Below, in pieces: positions 8,490 to 16,728 of a DNA stretch of 64,000 bases. The notes beneath the pieces were generated by a model. It was not told the DNA's origin. It made no database searches and saw only the letters and a program-made list of their open reading frames with translations. The stretch comes from Methanosarcina sp. DH2 (lineage in GTDB: Archaea > Halobacteriota > Methanosarcinia > Methanosarcinales > Methanosarcinaceae): NCBI RefSeq assembly GCF_020804225.1, contig NZ_WJBI01000002.1, positions 613,713 to 677,712 of the forward strand, in the 5' to 3' direction. The position numbers and the translations under genes were made by a program. Position 1 is the first letter of the stretch. Every line of letters begins with the position of its first letter.

Positions 8490-9893
8490 TCAATCCCCGC
8501 GAGCAGGTAAATTCCCTGCAGCCGGGTCATTTCGCACGTTTTTTCCTTTTTCAGCAAGCGATCTGAACTCTCGAATAACCATAATTAGAGTTACCGTAAA
8601 AGCCAGAGAATCTGCAAGCGGGAAGGCTGCCCAGACACCTGGCAGATCCAGGTATTTTGGGAGAATCAGCACAAGCGGAATCAGGAAAAGCATCTGCCTG
8701 CACATGGACAGAAATAGAGAGGGCTTTGCTTTGCCGATAGCCTGGTAAAGAGCTGCTCCTACTACCTGAAAACCCACAAGCGGGGTTGCAAGCACGACTA
8801 TTCTTACAGCATTCTTTCCTTCAACTATCAGCTGGTGGTCTCCACTGAAAATCCCGAAAAGCTGCTCCGGGAACAGATAAAGTATAAGGAAACCCGCAAT
8901 GGACATAACTGTGGTAGTAAGAATGGCAAGCTTTACAGTATCCTTGACCCGTTCAAAGTTTTTTGCCCCGTAATTAAAGCCCACTATGGGTTGGAACCCC
9001 TGGATAATTCCGAACATGGGCATGAGCGTAAACATCAGGAGTCTGTTAATTATACCGAATACGGCAATGGCTATATCCCCTCCATAGAAAGCGAGCAGGT
9101 TATTCAAGATTATAATCATGAGGCTCCCTGAAACGTTTCTGGTAAAAGGAGACACCCCTATAGCAAGGGCTTCTGTTATTATTTTGCTGTCCGGTTTGAG
9201 GTCTGAAGGGCGGAACCTGAGTGTACTTTTTCCACTGAGGAAATAACGGATAACATAAAGTACTCCTATTGCCTGTGCCAGCACGGTCGCAATGGCAGCT
9301 CCTCTGATCCCCATCCCGAAGCTAAAAATAAAGATCGGATCAAGTATAACATTGAGGCCGCCGGAGATGAGCATGGAGTTCATGGCGACCTTCGCGTTTC
9401 CTTCCGAACGGATCACAGCGTTTGTCACCATTGCAAGGGAAAAAAGGACAGTACCGTAAAGAATTACTTCCAGATATTCAAGGGCATAAGGAAGAATAGT
9501 ATCAGTTGCCCCGAATGTTTTCAGGAGTGGTACGATAAAAATAAGCCCTGCCTCTGTTATCAGTAAGCTCGAAAACAGGGAAAGAAAGATCAGATTTGCG
9601 AAAATTTTTTCGGCTTTTTTCTGTTCTCTTTCCCCTAGACGGCGAGATATGATGGACGCGCCTCCGATGCCGATAGCAAGACTTACAGCCATTCCGATCA
9701 TCTGGATTGGGAATGCGACTGCAATGCCCCCGATTGCCTGAATACTCTCGGCTCCATAGGCCCTGCCTACGAATAACGTGTCCACAAGGTTATAGAAGGC
9801 CTGCACCAGCATTCCTATAATTGCGGGTACTGACAGCTTAAAAAGAAGTTTTCCGATATTTTCGTCTGCCAGCATCCGGCTTCTTTCGTCCAT
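8490..9893 (-). CDS. MATE-family multidrug efflux transporter
   Basis: 467 residues with about twelve hydrophobic segments in two related halves. The N-terminal half has KLSVPAIIGMLVQAFYNLVDTLF, and MPMFGIIQGFQPIVGFNYGA in the second half is the classic MATE motif. Members export cationic drugs or metabolites in exchange for Na+ or H+. GAGG precedes the ATG. It converges with the HxlR-family gene and might belong to its regulon, but this is only inferred from position. Confidence 0.9.
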   Translation of the reverse strand: MDERSRMLADENIGKLLFKLSVPAIIGMLVQAFYNLVDTLFVGRAYGAESIQAIGGIAVAFPIQMIGMAVSLAIGIGGASIISRRLGEREQKKAEKIFANLIFLSLFSSLLITEAGLIFIVPLLKTFGATDTILPYALEYLEVILYGTVLFSLAMVTNAVIRSEGNAKVAMNSMLISGGLNVILDPIFIFSFGMGIRGAAIATVLAQAIGVLYVIRYFLSGKSTLRFRPSDLKPDSKIITEALAIGVSPFTRNVSGSLMIIILNNLLAFYGGDIAIAVFGIINRLLMFTLMPMFGIIQGFQPIVGFNYGAKNFERVKDTVKLAILTTTVMSIAGFLILYLFPEQLFGIFSGDHQLIVEGKNAVRIVVLATPLVGFQVVGAALYQAIGKAKPSLFLSMCRQMLFLIPLVLILPKYLDLPGVWAAFPLADSLAFTVTLIMVIREFRSLAEKGKNVRNDPAAGNLPARGD

Positions 9894-10485
9894 CCTTTAA
9901 TTCCTCTAAATTGTATTGACGTATTCATTTTAGTTGTTTTTATTTAGGGCGAATTAATTCTAATTGCTTTTATAGCAGGGGAATTAATAATTAATTTTAT
10001 ATTAAGATATGAAACTTACAAGAACAGTTAATCGAATATAGTCTTATCGGCTTTATGGTTTATACCGTGAATTCGGAAGATAAAGCCGGAAAACTTTATC
10101 TGCTATGTTTCATCTGTGTTTAGTTTGTACTCATCACCTGGAATACAGTAGCATCCCATTCAACAAGTAAAAATAAATCTTCTCCCTCTAAGTTTATATA
10201 GTACCAGGAATTCGTTTTTATCTGGCTTATCCGGTGAACAGTACAAATCATTTGATAATTTTCGGAAAATGGTTCTCGGAAAAATGATTCTCGGAAAAAT
10301 GATCTCAGAGATATGGTTCTCGGAAAAATGATTCTCGGAAATAGTCCTTTGAAATATCCCCGAATGGGTCTCGAAATATTTAATTACTGTTGGTTGGAAG
10401 AATTAATTAAGGTCATTAAAGATGGTAATGCCAGTTCTCAGAAAAATATTCAGAGGGACTGTATGTTTACTGGCATAATAAATAA
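9894..10485. other. Intergenic region with short tandem repeats
   Basis: 592 AT-rich bases between the divergent MATE and helicase genes. It contains a tandem repeat array at 10259-10345. No gene is supported; promoters for both neighbours should lie here. Confidence 0.5.
10259..10345 (+). repeat. Degenerate tandem repeat, about 17-bp unit
   Basis: Five to six imperfect copies of a unit close to ATGATTCTCGGAAAA follow one another upstream of the helicase gene. The copies differ by single bases and one carries an insertion. There are no spacers, so this is not a CRISPR array. Confidence 0.7.
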
Positions 10486-12903
10486 ATGAATAGAGTTCTA
10501 TACACTTTTCAGGGTTCAGGAAACCGGAGAGATATCAGGATTAAGCGTATGATGCAGAACAACGGATACATGCGATATTTTACGAAAAAAAGCTGCTACC
10601 CAAATCAGGCAGAAGCTATGGAGAAGATTCACTCTGCCCTCCAGCATGAGAAAATAGTGCTTTTTGAGGGAGCATGTGGGACAGGCAAAACTCTGAGTTC
10701 ACTTGCTCCTGCCCTTCACGTGGGGAAGAAACTCAACAAGGTCGTAATCATAGTCACGAATGTCCACCAGCAGATGGTCCAGTTCATCCATGAGACCAGG
10801 GATATCAACAGGGACAACAGCATAAAAACAATTGTTTTCAAGGGCAAGACCTCCATGTGTCCCGAGAACCTCGACTATGAAGAGTGCAAGCTAAAAGGGG
10901 AAAATACCTATGACCTCCTTGAGTTTGAGAGGGAAGTTTCTTCAAAGGAAAAAGAACTCAAAGATGCCTCCGAAAAACACAAAAGGACAAAAGACCCTGC
11001 CCTCTACGCCCTCAGGAACGAGCTTGAAAAAGAAATCGAGGAAGCCCGAAAAAAGGCTCAATCCCTGAGAAACCACTCCTGCCCAAAGCTTTATGAGGTC
11101 CTCAAGTTTGAAGGAAATGAATTTTCGTCCTGGCTCTTTTCTGATGTTAGAAGTCCGGAAGAAGTTATGGAATATGCTGAAGACCGGAGCATGTGCGGGT
11201 ATGAGCTGCTTAAAAAGGAACTTAAAAACACGGAGCTCCTTATCTGCAACTTCCATCATGTGCTCAGTGCTGATATCTTCATGACTCTTCTTAAATGGCT
11301 TGAGAAAGATCCTGAAGACATAATTCTTATCTTTGACGAAGCTCACAACATTGAGGCTTCAGCCCGTTCCCATTCCTCCATAATGCTCTCAGAGCTGACC
11401 ATTGAGAAAACCCTTTCCGAGGTGGGGGAGATTCCAGAGCCTGACAACTCTCCTGTATTCGGGGGAGGCTCCGGATCGAGTATCGGAATCCCTCTTGACC
11501 AGGACTATGCTTCCCGGCTCTATGCTAAAAGGCTTTTTTCCTGTTTGCTGACCTCTATCAGGGATACTTACGACTCAAAGCTGAAGTTCGGAGAGAGAAA
11601 TCGGCTTGGAAAACACTGGCAAGACATCCAGATTAGTGACCCTTATGAGCGCCTTGACATCCTGAAAGCTCGCTTTTTGCGGGACGCAAAGAAAGAAGGG
11701 TTTGCAGATGAAGAAAATGTGCTGATCCGGTTGCGGGAAATCGGGGAGTTCGGAGGCAGGCTGGAAGAGATTTATGCTGAAAACTACAAGAAAGGGCTTC
11801 TTTCCGTTCCCAAGCGTTCCCAGATCCGTTATGTTGCAGATTTCCTTTCTTCCTATCTTGTTCTTTCGGACAGGCAGAACTATTATCCGATCCTGAATAT
11901 GCGCAGAGACTTTAAAAGCGACAGGGTGGTCGGCAGGCTTGAACTTTTCACCTGTATTCCCAAAAATGTGACCCAGCCTTTGTTTGATTCCGTTTATTCT
12001 GCAGTGCTGATGTCGGCTACTCTCCGGCCTTTCGAGATGGTAAAATCCACACTGGGCATTACCCGGGAAGTTGAAGAAATCACCTATGGGACCACTTTCC
12101 CACAGGAACGAAGGCTTACTCTTGCGGTTTCAGTCCCTCCCCTCTTTGCAAAAAACAGGGACAGTCCTGAGACCCTGGACAGTTTGAAAGAGGCACTTCT
12201 CGCTGCTATTGCTGCATCGCCAGGGAATGTAACCATTTACTTCCAGAGTTATGCAGAAGCCCTTCGCTATACAAAACTCCTTGAGCCTGAGCTTTCGGTT
12301 CCGATTCTCCTTGATGAGGTAGGGGTTTCAGCCCATGAGGTCAGGCAGGAATTTTTCAAAATAGGGGAGCAGGGAGGAAAAGCTGTGCTTATAACCTATC
12401 TGTGGGGAACATTGAGCGAAGGTGTAGATTTCAGAGATTCCCGGGGCAGGACCGTGATTGTCGTAGGTGTGGGATATCCTGCCCTGAATGACAGGATAAA
12501 AGCTGTAGAGTCGGCCTACGATACTGTTTTCAACTGCGGAGATGGCTGGGAGTTTGCAGTTCAGGTGCCGACTATCAGGAAAGTAAGGCAGGCTATGGGA
12601 AGGGTTGTTCGTTCTCCGGGAGATTTCGGAGTAAGGATTCTCCTTGATGCCCGCTACCAGGGCTCTCAGATGCGTAAACTTGGCAAATTTTCGGTCTTCG
12701 GATACTTCCCACCTGAAGAGAGTAAAGAGTTTCTTGATGTAGCTCCAAAGGATGTGGGAAGCCTGGTAAAAGAGTTTTTTGCAAATATAGTACCTTATAC
12801 TCCTGAAAAAAATGAAACTGAAATCAAAAAGACTGGAAAAGAGGATCAGGAATCTCCGGTTTCAGGTCGTCTGGAGTTCGGGAGCCTTGCAGAAAAGCTC
12901 TGA
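10486..12903 (+). CDS. XPD/Rad3-like (DinG-related) iron-sulfur DNA helicase
   Basis: Up to 805 residues. Walker A is EGACGTGKT near residue 61, and the DEAH box (FDEAHNIE) is near residue 284. Four cysteines near residues 125, 134, 199 and 237 lie between motifs I and II, where XPD-family helicases hold a [4Fe-4S] cluster; a charged helical insert separates the second and third. C-terminal motifs include SATLRPF, WGTLSEGVDF and the motif VI region RQAMGRVVRSPGD. The role is 5'-3' DNA unwinding in repair. The start is uncertain: conserved sequence begins near YFTKKSCYPNQ, so starts at 10549 or 10570 are also possible. Confidence 0.88.
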   Translation: MNRVLYTFQGSGNRRDIRIKRMMQNNGYMRYFTKKSCYPNQAEAMEKIHSALQHEKIVLFEGACGTGKTLSSLAPALHVGKKLNKVVIIVTNVHQQMVQFIHETRDINRDNSIKTIVFKGKTSMCPENLDYEECKLKGENTYDLLEFEREVSSKEKELKDASEKHKRTKDPALYALRNELEKEIEEARKKAQSLRNHSCPKLYEVLKFEGNEFSSWLFSDVRSPEEVMEYAEDRSMCGYELLKKELKNTELLICNFHHVLSADIFMTLLKWLEKDPEDIILIFDEAHNIEASARSHSSIMLSELTIEKTLSEVGEIPEPDNSPVFGGGSGSSIGIPLDQDYASRLYAKRLFSCLLTSIRDTYDSKLKFGERNRLGKHWQDIQISDPYERLDILKARFLRDAKKEGFADEENVLIRLREIGEFGGRLEEIYAENYKKGLLSVPKRSQIRYVADFLSSYLVLSDRQNYYPILNMRRDFKSDRVVGRLELFTCIPKNVTQPLFDSVYSAVLMSATLRPFEMVKSTLGITREVEEITYGTTFPQERRLTLAVSVPPLFAKNRDSPETLDSLKEALLAAIAASPGNVTIYFQSYAEALRYTKLLEPELSVPILLDEVGVSAHEVRQEFFKIGEQGGKAVLITYLWGTLSEGVDFRDSRGRTVIVVGVGYPALNDRIKAVESAYDTVFNCGDGWEFAVQVPTIRKVRQAMGRVVRSPGDFGVRILLDARYQGSQMRKLGKFSVFGYFPPEESKEFLDVAPKDVGSLVKEFFANIVPYTPEKNETEIKKTGKEDQESPVSGRLEFGSLAEKL

Positions 12904-13037
12904 AAGAAAAGAGCTCCATCACTCCAGCCCAACTCTTGAAATGAATTTTCGTTAAACTCCTGGTCTTATCTTATTTTTTATTTTTCTTACTATCGCTTTT
13001 ATTGTTCTTTTCTTCATTACTGACTTTCAAGGCGTGC

Positions 13038-16013
13038 TCAGGCCTTTGACACTACTATATAATTGTACTTTGTTGTCGTAGTGCTGCCTGCTCCATTGGT
13101 TACCGTCAGCTTTATCGTGTAACTACCTGCTGCCGAATATGTATGCTTTGGATTCTGGACTGTTGCGTACGTTCCGTCTCCGAAACTCCAGTTCCACGCA
13201 GTAGGCGATCCTGTAGAGTTGTCCTTAAAGGTTACAGTCAGGGGCGCAGTTCCTGACCTCGGAGTGCCCCAGCAGTTTATTACTGGTGTTTGTGCAGCTA
13301 TTCCTGTCACTGTTATATAATTTGATTTTGTTACCGTATTGCTGCCTGCAGCACTGGTTACTGTAAGTGCTACCGTATAATTCCCTGCCGCAGAATAGGT
13401 GTGTACAGGACTCTTGGCTGTTGAGGATGTTCCGTCTCCGAAATTCCAGTTCCACACGGTGGGAGTTCCTGTACTTGTATCAGTAAACAGAACATTAAAC
13501 GGTGCACTTCCTGAGGTTGCATTGCTGCTGAAGCTTGCAACCGGCGTTTGTGCAGCCGTTCCTGTCACTGTTATGTAATTGTATTTTGTTGATGTAGTAC
13601 TTCCTGCTGCATTGGTTGCTGTAAGGGCTATCGTGTAAGTTCCTGCCGCTGAATAAGTGTGCTTTGGATTCTGGACTGTTGAATATGTTCCGTCTCCGAA
13701 ACTCCAGTTCCATGCTGTGGGGGAGCCCGAGGAATTATCCTTAAAAGTTACAGTCAGTGGTGCACTTCCCGATCTCGGAGTACCCCAATAGTTCATAACC
13801 GGTTTTTGTGCAGTTGTCCCTACACTTATATAACTGGATTTTGTTGCCGTATTGCTGCCTGCAGCATTGGTTACTGTAAGCGTTACGGTGTAGTTTCCTG
13901 CTGTTGAATATGTATGCGTTGGGCTCTTCTGAGTTGAACTGGTTCCATCACCAAAATTCCAGCTCCATGTTGTAGGTGAACCTGAGCTGCTGTCAGTGAA
14001 GGTCACACTCAGTGGGGCATTTCCTGAGGTTGGAGATGCCGAGAACGCAGCAACTGGCATTTGTGCAGTTGTTCCTGTCACTTTTATGTAGTTTGATTTT
14101 GTCACCGTATTGCTGCCTGCAGCATTGGTTACTGTAAGCGTCACTGTATGATTCCCTGCTGTAGAGTATGCATGTACCGGGTTCTGGACTGCTGAATTGT
14201 TTCCATCCCCAAAGTCCCATTTCCATGCAGTTGGATTTCCTGTACTGCTGTCAGTAAAGATCACACTCAGTGGGGCATTTCCTGAGGTTGGAGATGCCGA
14301 AAATGAGGCAACCGGCATTTGCGCCGCATCCGTTCCTACACTTATATAGTTCGTCTTTGTTACCGTAGTATTACCTGCAACATTACTTGCTGTAAGCATT
14401 ACTGTGTAATTTCCTGCTGAGGAGTATGTATGTACAGGGTTCTGGACTGTTGAATATGTCCCATCTCCAAAACTCCAGTTCCATGCAGTTGGAGTTCCTG
14501 TGCTTGTATCAGTAAACAGGACATTTAGCGGGGCTTTCCCTGACGTGACGTTACTGCTGAAGCTCGCAACCGGCGTTTGTGCAGCCGTTCCTGTTACTGC
14601 TATGTAATTGTACTTTGTTAATGTGGTATTGCCTGCAGCATTACTTGTTGTCAGTTTTATCGTGTAAGTCCCTGCCGCCGAATAAGTGTGCTTTGGATTC
14701 TGGACTGTTGCGTACGTTCCGTCTCCGAAACTCCAGTTCCATGCTGTGGGGGAGCCCGAGGAATTATCCTTAAAAGTTACAGTTAGTGGTGCATCTCCTG
14801 ATCTTGGAGTGCCCCAGTAGCTTACAACTGGTTTTTGTGCGGTTGTTACCTTTATATAATTCTCTTTTGTTTTTGTGTCATTACCAGCTGTGTTGCCTGC
14901 CGTAAATGATACTGTGTAATTTCCTGCCATTGAATAGGTATGTACCGGATTTTTCTGAGCTGAGTATGTCCCATCTCCAAAACTCCAGTTCCATGCGGTA
15001 GCTGTTCCTGTACTTGTGTCGGTAAACAATACAGCCAGAGGTGCGTCTCCTGAGGTGATATTGCTGCTGAAGTCCGCATCAGGGGCTGCCGGGTTGGAAG
15101 GGATTACCAGAGGCAGATAATCTGAGTATATGCTGCTTGATATACTGGTGTATGCGGAGTCGGAAATTCCGTCTCCATCCTTATCTACTGCTGTGTCGGA
15201 GAAACCTGTTCCATCTGGTTTTCCCCAGTAGTTCCCGCCAATATAGGTTCCACTTATTATGTTTTTGCCTGCAACTTTTGTAGTATTGTAGGCGTTTCCG
15301 GTCCCGCTTTTGATAGTCATATTGGTGTTATTGAAATAATTGTTATAAATGAGGTTTCTATCGCTGAGCCCGCAGACGTACATTCCATAAGCACTGTTCG
15401 AAGCAACGGTATTACCTGAAACTTTATTGTCGTCAGAGGAGCCCAGATGGATGCCGCGGGCATCACTGGAAGCCGTATTTCCGGAAATAGTATTGGCGCT
15501 GGAACTTCCGAGCACAATTCCATAATAACCATTATTCATAATTGTGTTTTTCGAGATAGTGCACCCTTTGGAACTCACGAGATAAATCCCGCGTCCGTTG
15601 CTCAAAAGTTTGTTGTTTTCAATTACGCATTTATTGCATCCGGACAGATAAATCCCTGAATAACTGGATCCGCTTGCTCCAACAGCTCTGATCCCGCTAA
15701 TCTTAACATTATCTGCCTGCACTGAAATTACATTGACTGTTGAGCTTTTAGCTTTTATTATTGTATTATCAGGGTTTCCTGACTCGGACCTGATTGTAAG
15801 ATTACCTGTAGTTATTTTTACATTTTCGGTGTAAGTCCCGGGCTTTATAGTTATTACATCACCTGAGCTTGAACTGTTTATGGCAGCCTGTATTGAGTTT
15901 CCTGGCTGGACAATAATTTCAGCTGCTGCTCCAGTACCCGAAATTAATGCTAAAATGAGAAAGATTCCTAATAAAATGACCAGCTTATTTCTAATTTCAA
16001 TTCCTCCGTCCAT
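13038..16013 (-). CDS. Secreted surface protein: beta-helix domain plus eight PKD repeats
   Basis: 991 residues. A signal peptide (hydrophobic to about residue 30, ending GTGAAAE) is followed by a NosD/PbH1-type right-handed beta-helix to about residue 280, then a DKDGDGISD calcium-binding-like loop. From about residue 311 to the end there are eight PKD domains of about 86 residues, each with WNWSFGDGT-like and HTYS-AG-YTV cores. Repeats 2, 6 and 8 form a subtype with a WGTPRSG motif. The protein ends at the last PKD domain with no transmembrane helix or PGF-CTERM signal, unlike its neighbour. PKD surface proteins of Methanosarcina are thought to act in cell-surface structure or adhesion. Confidence 0.85.
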   Translation of the reverse strand: MDGGIEIRNKLVILLGIFLILALISGTGAAAEIIVQPGNSIQAAINSSSSGDVITIKPGTYTENVKITTGNLTIRSESGNPDNTIIKAKSSTVNVISVQADNVKISGIRAVGASGSSYSGIYLSGCNKCVIENNKLLSNGRGIYLVSSKGCTISKNTIMNNGYYGIVLGSSSANTISGNTASSDARGIHLGSSDDNKVSGNTVASNSAYGMYVCGLSDRNLIYNNYFNNTNMTIKSGTGNAYNTTKVAGKNIISGTYIGGNYWGKPDGTGFSDTAVDKDGDGISDSAYTSISSSIYSDYLPLVIPSNPAAPDADFSSNITSGDAPLAVLFTDTSTGTATAWNWSFGDGTYSAQKNPVHTYSMAGNYTVSFTAGNTAGNDTKTKENYIKVTTAQKPVVSYWGTPRSGDAPLTVTFKDNSSGSPTAWNWSFGDGTYATVQNPKHTYSAAGTYTIKLTTSNAAGNTTLTKYNYIAVTGTAAQTPVASFSSNVTSGKAPLNVLFTDTSTGTPTAWNWSFGDGTYSTVQNPVHTYSSAGNYTVMLTASNVAGNTTVTKTNYISVGTDAAQMPVASFSASPTSGNAPLSVIFTDSSTGNPTAWKWDFGDGNNSAVQNPVHAYSTAGNHTVTLTVTNAAGSNTVTKSNYIKVTGTTAQMPVAAFSASPTSGNAPLSVTFTDSSSGSPTTWSWNFGDGTSSTQKSPTHTYSTAGNYTVTLTVTNAAGSNTATKSSYISVGTTAQKPVMNYWGTPRSGSAPLTVTFKDNSSGSPTAWNWSFGDGTYSTVQNPKHTYSAAGTYTIALTATNAAGSTTSTKYNYITVTGTAAQTPVASFSSNATSGSAPFNVLFTDTSTGTPTVWNWNFGDGTSSTAKSPVHTYSAAGNYTVALTVTSAAGSNTVTKSNYITVTGIAAQTPVINCWGTPRSGTAPLTVTFKDNSTGSPTAWNWSFGDGTYATVQNPKHTYSAAGSYTIKLTVTNGAGSTTTTKYNYIVVSKA
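13041..15085 (-). repeat. Eight tandem PKD-coding repeats, about 258 bp each
   Basis: The DNA repeats in phase with the PKD domains of the 991-aa surface protein. Some copies are nearly identical over 100 bp or more, for example the WGTPRSG-type units and their neighbours. This suggests expansion and homogenisation by recombination. Confidence 0.8.
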
Positions 16014-16728
16014 TAAAGAAAGTTAGGGATGAAGTCTGTATCAGGGGTAAAAATTGTGTTATTAGTAATTCATGAAAACATATACTCAATGTCCAATGAA
16101 TGTACAAATGTAAAGCTCTGAATTTGCGCTGAATTTATCTAAAATCCAGAGTAAGATCCCTGCATGAGCCACTTTAACTAAGCGGGAATGTATATGAAGT
16201 AATATAAATATACTGATTTTAAATTAATACTTCTATAATAATAAAAAACAGCTTACAGATCGATAAAGTATAATTTAATTGTAAGGCAATAATTCGTTTT
16301 TTTAACTTCCTTAAAAATTACCTTTATCATTTCTATATTCCATTTGATGAGCTGTCAGCCTCTTTCAAAACAAGCAATAATCTTTTCTTACCATTCCTAT
16401 ATCAAATAGATTGAACTATACCAACACCCAAAATTACGTCCTTATATCTCGAATTTGGACTAATTAATCGATCTTCTGATCAGGAAAATATTCCTGAAAC
16501 TCTTATTGATGTAGAAATAAAATTGTTTTTGGGATGAGCTCATTAAGAAATTACATGGATTATAAAATCAAGAGAAAAAGCTAGAAAACTGAACCTATAT
16601 ATAAATGATACATATAGAAAACAGGATGAAGGGATAAACCCTCATCAGCCTTTTTTTATCTAATTATGTATTTAAACTTGATACCTGCTTTGATTTGATT
16701 GTCTTTCTTTTGTATTCTTTTAGCTTTT
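16014..16728. other. Intergenic region between the two PKD surface genes
   Basis: 715 AT-rich bases, no supported gene. At about 16198-16240 it carries a block (AATATAAATATACTGATTT) that recurs upstream of the paralogous gene at about 19626-19662, a probable shared promoter. Confidence 0.5.
16198..16245 (-). promoter_or_regulatory. Promoter-region block shared with the paralogous surface gene
   Basis: The motif AATATAAATATACTGATTT followed by ATTAATACTT lies about 190 bp upstream of the 991-aa gene. An almost identical block lies at the same distance from the 899-aa paralog. On the minus strand it gives a TATA-like TATATTTATATT. It is probably the promoter duplicated with the gene. Confidence 0.45.

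Noticed and set aside
10259..10345. CRISPR-like array
   Set aside because: Units are contiguous and degenerate with no unique spacers; the same holds for the arrays at 24451-24550, 59611-59657 and 60911-61009.
13225..15079. Several 60-77 codon minus-strand frames within the PKD repeats
   Set aside because: They are frame-shifted readings of the repeated PKD DNA, recurring with each repeat.
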